A DNA stretch of 64,000 nt. Origin: Stomoxys calcitrans. Taxonomy: Eukaryota > Arthropoda > Insecta > Diptera > Muscidae. Under the pieces are notes generated by a model. That model saw nothing but the letters and a program-made list of their open reading frames with translations. It did not search any database and was not told the origin of the DNA. The position numbers and the translations under genes are program-made. The stretch lies in contig NC_081555.1 of assembly GCF_963082655.1 (NCBI RefSeq), positions 94,070,914 through 94,134,913 on the forward strand, written 5' to 3'. This document shows, one piece after another, positions 12,048 to 23,373 of the stretch (its first letter is position 1; each line of letters opens with the position of its first letter).

Positions 12048-13666
12048 TATATACACATTTGTTTTGTTTTCTTTGATCACTTGTAGGCACTTGTCCCAAC
12101 GACTAACAAATTTTGACACTTGAGTCATTTCCGATTTAGTTATTTCCGTTTGAATACATGTGCCAACATTAAGCAGTTACCAACCGACGACCATCATTAT
12201 AAATGTGAATTCTAAGAGAGTACAAATTGTTGTGAGAAGCAGAGAAGTGGGGCGTTTGACAATGCCATCAGGGAAAACGAACCTAGCTATAGAAGTAACG
12301 TTGCAGGCAAGCGTTGTGTGCAGCATTGTGTGTGTAAAGGCATTAAGGATGTCAGGGTGTCATGCAACACCAAACCTCCCTCCGTACACCACACTCTTCC
12401 CAATTACAAATGGGTCGGGTCATACACATATGTGAGTTTCTATTTCAAAAGCAGCAGCAGCAAATAAGCCGAATGATGTTTTCATTCCTTTGTTTAATGT
12501 TTCCTGGACATTGTGGGGTTTTTCTGTTTCTTTCTTCCTATTTTTCCCACGTACTGACCTCTGGCCGTGTAGATTTTATCGTACCTTAGCTTTTCTCAAC
12601 AGAGTGGAAGGGGAGTGCATGTGTGTCTACTGTTAAAGCCTTTTTAAGTAGGTGAAAATTTGATGTAATTGAAACGAACTGCAAATATTCCTAAACTAAA
12701 CATGATATCATGGGTTAGTAGGGGGAATGTTTTTTGTTTTTCGCAAACACCTCTCGGCACATGTACGTACATAAGTATGGTTAGCCTTTATTTCTAATAG
12801 TTTGAGAGCATAGGTTTATGAATTAATTTTTTTATTCTTAATTTTTGTACTGTAGTGGGCTGGTTGGCAACAACCCCATCGGAGGGAGGGTATACTAACT
12901 TTGTCATTTCATTTGTAACAACTGGAAATATTGGTTCAAGGCTTATAGAATATTCATATCGATGGCTTAATATAAAAAGGACCTAACTCGATTTTTTGTT
13001 TCTTAACAGAAGAAGAAATAAACTTAATAAAAAATTTTAAAATTTTAGATACAACAAAGCTGATTGTGAGTGGTTTTTTCTGACAAAATGTTTCAATTTT
13101 GTATATTTTATTGATTCACTAGACGAACTGGGCCCTCTTCGTTGCGCCTTGTTTTACTTTATATAAAACAAAATTATCCTTTGAAAATTATCCTCAAAAC
13201 TGAAACACCGTGCTACGAAAATCCTACTTTCTTGCGTTAGACGAGCTTAAATGACCACGAGAATGTGTGTTAGAAAGAGATTGCTTTTATGAATTGAAGA
13301 AAAGAAGATGCCAGCTATCAGACAATCGGGCATGGATATCGCAACCATTGGCAGACGCGTTTCGGGGCTGGTGACCCTCATTAGTGCCAAGTGTATCATA
13401 TTCGTCCGTTTGACTGGCCCACAGTTTCATGGCATGTTAGTTGTCCTACATAAGCTTACATTTTAGCATTAATGCCTATATGATATCTACGCACGCGGAC
13501 ACATTAACCGCCAATCACATGTGAGTCAGTTTTCTGAGCAACATCTTCTCAAACAATTCCAACTCTCATCTTCACAACGACCTTATTGCAGGCTGCTACA
13601 TTATCTTAATGTCTTTAACGTCATCGTGAAAATAATATATGTATATCGCAAAGGCATAGCAATATA
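12048..13666. other. Unassigned intergenic DNA
   Basis: No gene recognised; the short open frames (12160-12435, 12362-12589) show no family resemblance. Sequence around 13350-13390 (CAGACGCGTTTCGGGGCTGG) looks like a dispersed fly repeat, but only one copy occurs here. Confidence 0.35.
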
Positions 13667-13902
13667 TTGGGTTGCCCAAAAAATAATTGCGGATTTTTCA
13701 TATAGTCGGCGTTGACAAATTTTTTCACAGCTTGTGACTCTGTAATTGCATTCTTTCTTCTGTCAGTTATCAGCTGTTACTTTTAGCTTGCTTTAGAAAA
13801 AAAGTGTAAAAAAAGTATATTTGATTAAAGTTCATTCTAAGTTTTATTAAAAATGCATTTACTTTCTTTTAAAAAATCCGCAATTACTTTTTGGGCAACC
13901 CA
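13667..13902 (+). mobile_element. MITE-1 copy 3
   Basis: About 236 bp, with TA on both sides (13665-13666, 13903-13904). The right end has lost one terminal A. Internal sequence is nearly identical to copies 4, 8 and 9. Confidence 0.9.
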
Positions 13903-14009
13903 TAAATGCCTTTATCTGAATCCCATATGATTTTTACTGGCCTATGAATTCGCTCGCAGGATTTAGAGTCATTAACGTTTGGGTGTTAGATATACTTCAT
14001 TATTAAAAG

Positions 14010-15350
14010 TCTCTATTTCGGCTCGATATTGCCATGATGTCCGATTTAGGGGTGTTTTCGGGGGTGAGATGTTCCCTTAGACTCTTGGCCCAGAAAAAAA
14101 TATCATCATCGTGCTCTTCTCTGAAATACTATTTATTTAAACCCCATATTGCCACTGCTTTAAGGGGAGTTTATGGGATGAGGCGTCTTCAAACATTTGA
14201 CCCCAACATTTGTACTCTTTGGGGGGGGGTGTTTTGGAAAAGGGGCGGTGTCCCAAATACATGGTCCCACATTTGGATATCAGATTCGTATTCTACTCTC
14301 AAAAATCCTTTATTTGAGCCCCATATTGCGATGTGGTTGGTAAATATGACCGGTTTCGGGGTATTTTGGGGAGTGGGGTAGTCCCCCAAACACTAACCCC
14401 TGAAAATATATCAGCATTGTGTCCTACTCTCAAATATCATTTGTTTGAACCCCATATTGCCATTGGCCTCAACGTTGAATATCAAATTCGTTTTCTTATC
14501 TCAAATACCTTTCATTTAGACCCCTTATTGCAAAAGTCAGCAAATATGTCCGGTATAGGGTATGGGCCCTAAAAACTATCAATAAGACCCAAAATTGTCA
14601 TGGTGAGCAAATACGTCCTATTTGGGCGTTGTTATGGGGGTGGGACGTCCCCTAGGCAGTTGGTCCCGAATGTTGATATCAGATTCGTGGTCTACTCCCA
14701 AATACTTTCATTTGAGCCCCATATTTCCATAGTCGGCAGACATGACCAGTTTCGGGGGTGTTTTGGGGAATGGGGCAGCCGTTCAGTGACTTGGACTTGA
14801 AAATATATATTAGATTCGTGTTCTATTCTAAAATACTTCTTATTACAGACCCCAGAAACTTGGTCCCACATTGGGATACCAAATTCGTATTCACCTCGCA
14901 AATACCTCTCATTTGAGTCCCATATTGCCATGGTCGGTTAATATGTCCGATTTAGGGATGTTTTGGGGGTTAGGGTAGTCCCCCAAACACTTAGTCCGAC
15001 AATTAGATAGCAGATTGATGGGGGTGGGGCTGCTCCCCTAGGTACCCCATCCGAAATTTGGATACCAAATTTTTATTTTTAGGTTACTATTAAATCGCAC
15101 TACCCATCACCGAGATCTGGCGTTTCTGGAAATTGGGGTTAGGGGGAGTGTCCGCCCCCCTTCAGATATCAAAAAATGTAGTACCCTATTTTCACCACGG
15201 GTTCATTATGCAACATCTGTGAACATTTCAAGAAAATCGGTTCAGCCGTTTTTGAGTCTATAAGGAACGCACAAACAAACAAACAAACCGACAAGACAAG
15301 ATTTTGAATTTGAATGTGAATCCTGACTTCTCGCCGAGAACAGTGTGTTT
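14010..15350 (+). repeat. Family C tandem-unit array
   Basis: Diverged units of roughly 130-160 bp each repeat the order: CATTTGAGCCCCATATTGCC, a GGTCGG-TAAATATG spacer, a G-rich TTTTGGGGGTGGG block, CCCCAAACACTTGG, then GATATCAGATTCG and TCTACTC. The array ends with an AAGAAAATCGGTTCAGCCGT segment and an (ACAA)n run near 15270-15300. No protein coding. Confidence 0.75.
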
Positions 15351-15903
15351 TACACTATACGACACGTGTTATTTGTAACTATCTTAGCCAATGTAGTTGG
15401 CAACTCTGTCTGAATCTGATTGTTGGAGTGAAGTATTTTTTATGTTGTTTTTTGCTGTTTCTTTTGCAGCAAGTGGTTGGCAATGTATATAAGCTTTTTT
15501 TTGTTGTTACCATGGGAGAAAAGTGTTGATGTAACTGTTGGCTGCTGCTACCACTGCTGTTTTCGTATTATTACAAAGTAATAAGAATGATAATAAGGGT
15601 GATGTTGGCAGCAAGTACCATTGCCAAGTACTGTTGCTTTGTGGTGTTGAGCACAACCGAAACTAAAATAGGTTTTTTTAAAAATCCACTGACACCATAA
15701 TAGTATAGTCTGCAAAGATTTTATAAATATTAGAAGAGAGCTAGGTGGATCTCTGCAAAAAGACAAATTGGGTCTGGGATATGTCATGCGACTGGGTTAT
15801 ACTATACCTAGGGGTTTAAACGTGAACCCATAAAATAATGATAACTGGCAGTTACGAAGGAAGAATCGAAACGCCACGATTCCTTACCGGAACGATTTCG
15901 ATA
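15351..15903. other. Unassigned intergenic DNA
   Basis: No gene or recognised repeat. Contains a CACGTG at about 15362 and low-complexity TGTTG runs. Confidence 0.35.
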
Positions 15904-16410
15904 TCAAAAAGGTTGTTGTTGTAGCAGTTTGGTGTTTTCTATCTTTCTATCAAGATCCATGAACTCTGCGACAAAGATGGGTTGCGTCCAGAGGGATTTG
16001 GGTCTGAGTCGAATGGCTAGGTAAACAGGTTTGCCGGGGGAGGTCAATTTCTTCAGGACTACATTCACGCGGTAGCTATTTACCACATCTGCTACCGTGT
16101 CTGCATGAATTTTGTCTAGACCCTCTTGATATGCCGCTTGATCTAGAGGTTCTCTCTTGTAGCGCTGAACCTCACGCTCTAAATCATGTAGATCTATCTT
16201 AAGGCTTCTGGGCGGTGGATAACTATCCGCAAGATGATGATTTGGATGGTCTCTGCGATAATTGCCCAACAGGTATTGCTTAGACAGCATGTCCTGATGG
16301 AAGTGATCCACATGAGAACTAAGGAGACACCCCGTCGCAGTGATGATGAAGTGCAATATAAGTTCAAAAACGTTTGTTCTATGTATAGACGTGCGATGGA
16401 AAAAATGCAT
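15904..16410 (-). pseudogene. Jockey-like non-LTR retrotransposon 3' end, C-terminal pol fragment
   Basis: The minus-strand frame gives NYRRDHPNHHLADSYPPPR, a linker with NSYRVNVVL, and LRPKSLWTQP near the C-terminus, followed by a 3' CTACAACAACAA tail (GTTGTTGTTGTAG at about 15912 on the plus strand). The same C-terminal block recurs at 21.6-21.9 kb and 35.8-36.1 kb. The segment that should carry the final CPxC motif is deleted here. Confidence 0.65.
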
Positions 16411-16682
16411 GCTAGGGCTCTGCAGGCAATTCTAAGTGTCTGAACTAAAGACATACAAGTTAAGTAAGAGAAAGCCACTTCGGCTAAGAGCCTAAAGGCA
16501 ATGGAGGACCATAGATGCTAGAAGCAGATCAAGCCATCTGGTAGATCTTGCTACACTAACTAAATTAAATTATTAAAAAGAAGCAGATTGAATTTTTACA
16601 ATTTCAGCTTAGAGCTCATAAACTACAAACCCATAAAACGCTCCCGCAGATGGAAATCCGTGCTATAGCAAAATACGTAAGC

Positions 16683-16912
16683 TAGTCCCGGCACGGGATA
16701 TCTGTGAGCACCACACAGGCCGAAACATTGAGTCCGATCTGTGTGGTGTGCATTGCTGTCACGAGAAGCTTAGCTGCGAGCTACCACTCCATACGGAGTA
16801 GCTGCAACGACAGTCGCGGACAATCAGCGGTATTGAGCGGAGAGTCTCAGTGAGATGCCGGACTGCACCGTCTCTTGCACATACTGAGTGTCTATGATGC
16901 CTAATATGACAA
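16683..16912 (+). mobile_element. SINE-like family B copy, 3' truncated
   Basis: Starts with the family 5' edge (GTCCCGGCACGGGATA) and runs through the CCACACAG/CTGTGTGG hairpin and the CTCCATACGGAGTAGC block to ATATGACAAGGC. The remaining 3' portion and the CAA tail are missing. Confidence 0.7.
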
Positions 16913-17254
16913 GGCAGAATTTACGAAATTTGGAAGAAATTCCTCAACGCTCATTCCAGTTACAGTCAACATCAGAAAATTCGTCCTTTTTCCTGAAATT
17001 TGTTACAGTGAGACCCCTAGTAGCAGTATTTGGCCCTTCGTCATTCATGGTTTTATTTTGCACTCTTCACGAATTTACAGAAACGACAAGAAGTGAAATA
17101 ACCTTAAGTCATCCCTGGCGGTTTATTGAGTAATTAAATTGGTATTTATATGTTTGAAAAACCTACCAAAAATTGAGGTCAGCCTACCAACCTACCAATA
17201 GAATAAAAACCTACCAATTTTGGTAGGAACCTACTAAAAATGGCAACACTGATC
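16913..17254. other. Unassigned intergenic DNA
   Basis: No gene recognised. A run of CCTACCAA motifs (17160-17230) gives a short degenerate repeat, ACCTACCAATTTTGGTAGG, itself an inverted repeat. Confidence 0.4.
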
Positions 17255-17468
17255 TCGAGTATCATTGACACTCAGTATTTAAGTTAGAGTCAGTGCTACC
17301 TGACGCCTCACGGAGACACTCCTCTCGAAATCGTTGACTGCACGCGCCGCATTTGCAGCTACTACGCATAAAAACGAAGCAAAGCTTCCCTTGATAACAA
17401 TGAACACCGCACAAGTCGGGGCTTACAGTTTCAGGTTGTGTGGTGCTCATAGTTATGCCGTATCGGCC
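17255..17468 (-). mobile_element. SINE-like family B copy, truncated and diverged
   Basis: Shares CACTCAGTATTTAAG, GCAGCTACT, CACACAAGTCGGGGC and GTGTGGTGCTCATAG with the other copies. It belongs with the 45.5 kb copy in a subgroup in which CTCGAGTATCATTG replaces the usual junction. Confidence 0.6.
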
Positions 17469-17595
17469 GGGTAAATTACGACACTATCTAGATTATGTGA
17501 AGCCTCAACAAAAACTATTAAGTGGATATATAGACAAACCTAACGAACAATATTTAACTCAAATAAAAAGCATTTCGAAATAAAATACGAATCTA

Positions 17596-17831
17596 TTGTG
17601 TTGCCCAAAAAGTAATTGCGGATTTTTCATATAGTCGGCGTTGACAAATTTTTTCACAGCTTGTGACTCTGTAATTGCATTCTTTCTTCTGTCAGTTATC
17701 AGCAGTTACTTTTAGCTTGCTTTAGAAAAAAAGTGTAAAAAAGTATATTTGATTAAAGTTTATTCTAAGTTTTATTAAAAATGCATTTACTTTCTTTTAA
17801 AAAATCCGCAATTACTTTTTGGGCAACCCAA
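17596..17831 (+). mobile_element. MITE-1 copy 4
   Basis: 236 bp, flanked by TA at 17594-17595 and 17832-17833. The left end is TTGTGTTGCCC (one change). The rest is near-identical to copies 3 and 8. Confidence 0.9.
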
Positions 17832-19378
17832 TAGTATCAATATTTGATATAAAATATTAAGCGTGTTTGGAAGTAGAGACCATCTTGGTATCATTTCAGT
17901 AAGGGCATATTTATATAATCGAGTTAAAAAATCCCTTTGTATATTCGTCATGATAAAAGTAACTGCAAGAAATTGTGTGTTACTTTCGTTGCACAATCAA
18001 AATATTCAGCTTTCAATGGTGTTGGTTGTGAAGGGGGGGTGCCATCAAAAATCAGCGCAGTGAACAGCATGGAGTATCCCACAATCAGTCAGTCAGTCAT
18101 TTGACGCGCCATCATAGTGCACTTGACGCCATTTATTTTCTTTTTTATACTGCATGTTTGCATGTAATGGTTGATGATGATGGTATTTTCCCACCATACT
18201 CCAAACAACATATACATGTGTGTACACACCTAACCCCGTCCACAATCTTCGCTACGCTACTCACAACCATCCTGATCGGGTCTTTGCCATCCCCATATCA
18301 TCTTGGTCTTCCGTTTTATTTATATTTGTTGTTTTATTTGGATTCGTATCAAAATAACAAAAAGAAAAAAAATGCAATTCTCTGTGATGCCTCCCTGGGC
18401 TCCATGTGGACATAGCTACTGTTTCATCAGCTGCGTATAAGAGTGAGCGCACATTTGTTCTTGCCAATGAGGCTGGCCGACTGGTTGGGCTAAAGAAGAT
18501 GTGATGACGCTGGCAATAATGATAGTGATAGGTGGTGGCCAGGGTGGTGTGCAGCAGCGGCAATGGTAGTCGGCTGTGAGATGATGGCTGATGCATGCAA
18601 TGTTTACAAAATGTGTTTGTTGCTTGGGAAAATTTCGTTGAGTGGGTCAAGGTTATTTGAATATTATAAATAATGTCATTGTTTCTTCTTTTCCTTTTTG
18701 TTGTACAAGTATGTATGAATGTATGTATGTGTGCATACATAGTCTTCCCTCCATTATTTTGCACAGAAGTTTTTGATGTTATTATTATTCGAGTTTTGTA
18801 ATTATAAACAATGAGAAGGATGCAGTTTGACTTTGTTTTTGTGTACAATTTTCCTGTTGATATATTCATGTATGTATGTCTGCATGTAGATGCCAATTTG
18901 TACTCTTTTTAAACAATACTAAGCAATAAAAATTCATTGCAACAGAAAGATTTAAAAAAGCCGCAAAGTCAAAGAGAATTGAAATAAATTTGTGTAACCA
19001 AATCAAAGTTTAAAATTGACGTTTGGCAACGCATGTGACAGATGTGATCTTCCGATCATTTGTCATTTGAAAAGAGCCAAACAAATAATCACCGCAAATG
19101 GGGTGGGATAGGTTAGATTCAAGAATCGGCGTCTAGCAAGCTCTTTTGTAAGCCGCTTGAAGATTTCAGGACCATTCTGTATATCTTAGGAAATAAGAAA
19201 AAAAAAAAGAAATGAAAAGATGGAAGATTAGGTAGTGTGAGGTGAAAGAGAATAGAATGAAAACCTGACAGACGGGAAAGGAGCGAAAATTTCTTGCAGT
19301 CTGCCACTTTAGTCTTTCACAGCAGTGCAGAACGACGATAGGACTATGCGGCTGTAGAGAATCCATACAAATAAAAGC
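17832..19378. other. Unassigned DNA with an ATGT microsatellite
   Basis: No gene recognised. A (GTAT)n/(ATGT)n microsatellite lies at about 18709-18745, and a (CAGT)n run near 18084-18100. A 211-codon minus frame at 18261-18896 is low-complexity His/Thr/Asn sequence over simple repeats and is not taken as a gene. Confidence 0.4.
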
Positions 19379-21363
19379 ATGCTAAGTTCGACTGGGCCGC
19401 ATCTTATATACCCTCCACCATGGATCGCATTTGTCAAGCTATTTGAATGACTTTTTCAAATAGAAAGTTCTTTTCCCGATATCTCTTTTTAGGCAAACAA
19501 AGGATAAAAGAAAAGAATTGCTATAATATTAAAGCTATATCAAGTTTTGGTCCTATGAGAATTTACAAATTTTGCCCACGAGCATTCCACTACGGAACAG
19601 GGCCAAACTTCTCACATATCAATGAGTGCAGTTCGATTCAAGTTTTAAGCTCAATGATAAGGGGCCTCCTTTTTATAGCCGAGTCCGAACGGCGTGCCGC
19701 ATTGCGACACCTCTTTGGAGAGAAGTTTTACATGGCATAGTACCTCACAAATGTTGCCAGCATTAGGAGGGGAAAACCACCGCTGAAATTTTTTTTCTGA
19801 TGGTCTCGCCAGGATTCGAACCCAGGCGTCATAGGCAGACAAGCTAACGCTATGGTGGCCTCCTTATAGCCCTATTCGGACCATAATTGAATTGAATGTT
19901 GGAGACCATAGTAGAAGTCTTTGCGTAAAATATTAGCCAATTCGAGTAAGAATTGCGCCCCTTAGGGTCTCAAAAAATAATATACAGAGATCCGTTTATC
20001 GTGAGCTGTATCAGGCTATAGACTGATTCGGACCATATTTGACATGTATGTTGAATGTCATGAGAGAAGCCGTTGCACAAAATTTCAGCCAAATCGGATA
20101 ATAATTATGCCTTCTGGAGGCTGAAGAAGTCAAGATCCCACATCGTTTTTTATGGCAGTTATATCAGGTTATGTATCGATTTAAACCAAATTTGCCACAG
20201 TTGTTAGAAGTCATAAAAAAACACGTCATTGCGAAATTTCAGACAAATCGGATAAGAATTGCGCTTTTAATGGTTCAAGAAGTCAAGATTCAAGATCGGC
20301 TTGTATGGCAGCTATATCAGGTTATGAACCGGTTTAAACCATACATAGCACAGTCGTTGGAAGTCATAGCCCAACATGTCGTGCAAAATATCAGCCAAAT
20401 CGGATAAGAATTGGGCTCTCTAGTGGCTCAAAAAGTTAAGACCCCAGATAGGTTTATATGACAGCTATATCAGGTTATGGACCGATTTCAACCATACTCA
20501 GCACTAAACTATATTTGGCACAGTTGTTAGGAGTCATATCCAAACACGTCATGCGAAATTTCAGCCAAATCGGATAAGAATTGCGCCCTGTAGTGGCTTA
20601 AGAAGTCAAGATTCAAGATCGGTTTATATGCCAGCTATATCAGGGTATGAACCGATTTCAACCATACTTAGCACAGTTATTGGAAGTCATAACATAACAC
20701 GCGGTTTAAACCATACAAAGCACTGTCGTTGGAAGTCATAGCATAACACGTCGTGGAAGATTTCAGCAAAAACGGATAAGAATTGCGCTCTCTAGTGGCT
20801 CAAGAAGTCAAGCCTCCAGATAAGTTTATATGACAGCTACATCCGGTTATGGACCGATTTCAACCATACTCAGCACAGTTGTTGGAAGTCATAAAAAAAC
20901 GTCTCATGCTAAATTTCAGCCGAATCGGACAAGAATTGTGCCCACTAGTGGCTAAGGAAGTCAAGATCCAAGATCGGTTTATATGGCAGCTATATCAGGT
21001 TATGAACCGATTTGAACCATACCAAGCACAGATTGAAAGTGATACCAACACCACGTACAAAGTTTAAGCCAAAATCGGATATGAATTGCGCCCTATAGAT
21101 GCTCAAGAAGTCAAGACCCAAGATCGGTTATATAGCAGCTATATCAAAACATGGGCCGATTTGGCCCAATTACAATCCCTACCGACCTACACTAGTAAGA
21201 AATATTTGTGCAAAATTTCAAGCGCCTAGCTTTACTTGTTCGAAAGTTTGAGTGCTTTCGACAGACGGGCGGACGGACATGGCTAGATCAACTTAAAATG
21301 TCATGGCGATCAAGAATATATATACTTCAGGGGTCTTAGATGCTATAGTGGAGGGTATAACAA
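19379..21363 (+). repeat. Family A tandem-unit element, long copy
   Basis: Begins with GTGCTAAGTTCG-type sequence and ATACCCTCCACCATGG, and ends with a CAGACGGGCGGACGGACATG segment and TATAGTGGAGGGTATAA, so the outer ends are roughly inverted. Between them are units of about 150-180 bp repeating TATATGGCAGCTATATCAGG, GAACCGATTT, CACAGTTGTTGGAAGTCATA, TTTCAGCCAAATCGGATAAG and TCAAGAAGTCAAGA. A SINE interrupts it at 19560-19862. No protein coding. Confidence 0.75.
19560..19862 (-). mobile_element. tRNA-derived SINE (family D), copy 1
   Basis: On the minus strand it opens with a tRNA-like head: a TAGC...GGTTAGC-type box A region and a box B GGTTCGAATCC (near 19810), then GGCGAGACCATCAG and a ~220-bp body ending near AAAATTTG. 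It is inserted in the family A element. Confidence 0.8.
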
Positions 21364-21539
21364 GAAGACATGTCTTCACCGATAATTCACATTACATGCT
21401 CTTTTACGCCTTGTCATCGCCGCAAATCAAGTGCGTCCATTTTTGCGCCTCGCACAACTTGCTATAGCGCTTCATGATTTTTATTAGTAGCGGTTTAAAT
21501 CATGGAATAATTATCTTTGATAAACCTATTGTTTGTGTA

Positions 21540-21934
21540 GCAGTTTATTGTGTTCTATCTTTCGTCTGCTTGATTCTGCTGAGTGTCAAGACCCAGGAAC
21601 TCTGCGACTAAGGTGGGGTGCGTTCACAGGGATCTGGGTCTGAGTCGAGTGGGTCTGGCTGGGCTGTTAAACAGGTGACGTGCAGTCCCTAGGTACAATC
21701 GGGACATACATCTTGCACGTCGGCACCAATCCTTGCTCTGTAGGTGTTGAGGCGACTGCATCTGCCGGAACGTAATTGAGCCAGAACTACTCTGGTTTGC
21801 CGGGGGAGGTCAATTTCTTCAAGTGCAATGGGAGGCAGTCGTTCTCCAAGGACTACATTCAACCGGTAGCCCTGAGATTCGTATTTTTGTGTTGCCATAA
21901 GATGGCAAACAAAATTTCGGTTATATCGTTCCAC
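21540..21934 (-). pseudogene. Jockey-like non-LTR retrotransposon C-terminal fragment
   Basis: The minus frame carries GYRLNVVLGERLPPIA, LPRQTRVVLAQLRSGRCSRL and VQDVCPDC, the last being the start of the CPxC zinc-finger region that ends pol in these LINEs. The 3' UTR runs down to about 21540. Related to the copies at 15.9 and 35.8 kb. Confidence 0.65.
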
Positions 21935-21949
21935 ACATCATCGATATCT

Positions 21950-22060
21950 AGAGATGTCCCATGGCAGCCAGTTGTACGTATACCGGATTGACCCGATGGA
22001 GTCTCATCGGCAGGGGCTGCCGCTTTAGTGTACAACACACTGTTACAACAACAACAACAT
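21950..22060 (+). mobile_element. Retroposon 3' tail with (CAA)n
   Basis: CCATGGCAGCCAGTTGTACG, GGCAGGGGCTGCCGC, then GTGTACAACACACTGTTACA and (CAA)n. The same tail appears at 27495-27600 and 29980-30075, so it is the 3' end of a dispersed retroposon in plus orientation, distinct from the minus LINE just to the left. Confidence 0.55.
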
Positions 22061-22119
22061 TTTGCGTTTTTGAAAATTGACGAAAGGGAGGGTCCGCCCT
22101 CTCTCCCCTATGTAGAAAG

Positions 22120-22215
22120 TAAAAGTAGAGGTTTAGTGAGTGAGAAAGTAGAGCTTTTGCGAGTCAGAAAGTAGAGGTTTAGTGAGTGAGAAAGTAGAGG
22201 TTTTGTGAGAGAGAT
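22120..22215 (+). repeat. Short tandem repeat, ~24-bp unit
   Basis: About four imperfect units of GTAGAGGTTTAGTGAGTGAG plus AAA. Confidence 0.75.
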
Positions 22216-22555
22216 CCAAATCCAATCACGTGATCGTGCGTGACCGTGATTGAATTAAAATTCTTCGTTCGCGATCGAATGAAATCATGCTCATGACACT
22301 AATAACTACTCACGGGTAAATTACGATAAACTCACGACTTACGAGAAAATCACGCTCACGGGAAAAATCGGTACTAACGAAAAACTTACGTCTCATAGTT
22401 AAAAAATATTTTTCCATAAAGCGAATAATCATTTATTTTCATGCGTCCCAAATCTAAGCACGTGACGGTGATTGAATTAAAAGCGAGTGCGTGAGCGAGT
22501 GAAATAATGCTCAATAATCATGACTCACGAGAAAATCACTCACTCACGAAACACA
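22216..22555. repeat. Diverged duplicated CACGTG-rich module
   Basis: Two related modules, at about 22219-22260 and 22450-22495, share AATC(C/T)AA, CACGTGA and GTGATTGAATTAAAA. Each is followed by a run of CACG and ACTCACGA words. The two CACGTG E-boxes lie about 0.9-1.15 kb upstream of the BTBD7 start codon. Could be regulatory or simply repeat-derived. Confidence 0.45.
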
Positions 22556-23373
22556 TAATTATTGAATGCGCTTTAATCATTTTGGTCCCTAAAATCGAGC
22601 AAACTAGAGACTCGGCGATTTTATTTGCGTGAGGTGGTCGTGTAGTTCGACTCCTATTGGGTGGTGAATGTATCATCCACGGAACGCATTGAAATGAATG
22701 CACATCAAAACAGTTCATAAGGTAGTGGGGAGTTACATAGGTAGAAAGAAGTTGGTCGGTTCGTATAAACCATGAGAAACAAGTGCTACACAGATCGGGC
22801 AGAGAATATTATTCCAGCTCCGGTGTACTATACATACAACAAACCGATAGCTAGCTTGGTACTGGGCCATAAAAAACATTATTTTCATTAAATATTAAAA
22901 ATTTCCTTTATTTATATCGGTCTTTTTCAATGGGCCTTTTGAGTCCATAAATATTGCAGGCATATAAATAAGCTGAATCGAAACCATACCCTTATCCCAA
23001 ATGAACACTCTTTTTCTAAATTAGCCTAATTTGTATATTTGCAGGAATTGTCCTTTGAAACACACACACACAGGCACACATCATGCTATCATAAAATATT
23101 GTGAAAAATTATAAATCACTCTTGATGCTGGGCTAATGAAAAAACCACCCACTCAATATGATTGTCTTAAATAGAACTAAACTTTGAAGGCGAATGCAAA
23201 TCAGCTACTAACTCCCATGCCTGGAGATTGGAAAGCTACGTGGAGAGTTTGTGAAAGAACACCAACTATAGAGGTTTCTATACCCCTTTTGAAATAGTCA
23301 CCCCCCAGAAAAATACATCTCTGGACCATATCACTTTAGATAGCCAAGATAAACAAAGTGAAAGTCCAACAAA
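22556..23373 (+). promoter_or_regulatory. Upstream region and probable 5' UTR of BTBD7
   Basis: No coding sequence seen. A possible splice acceptor (TTTGTATATTTGCAG) ends at 23044, so the coding first exon may begin there with about 330 bp of 5' UTR; the donor partner and promoter could not be placed. A short (CA)n lies near 23061-23072. An in-frame TGA at 23359-23361 precedes the start codon. Confidence 0.4.

Noticed and set aside
12160..12589. Overlapping small plus frames
   Set aside because: No recognisable motif, weak start contexts, no splice partners.
18261..18896. 211-codon minus-strand open frame
   Set aside because: Composition is simple-sequence (His, Thr, Asn, Lys), it covers an ATGT microsatellite, and no splice structure or family resemblance is seen.
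19379..21363. CRISPR-like regularly spaced repeats
   Set aside because: Units are contiguous, diverged, 150-180 bp, and have no unique spacers; the genome is eukaryotic.
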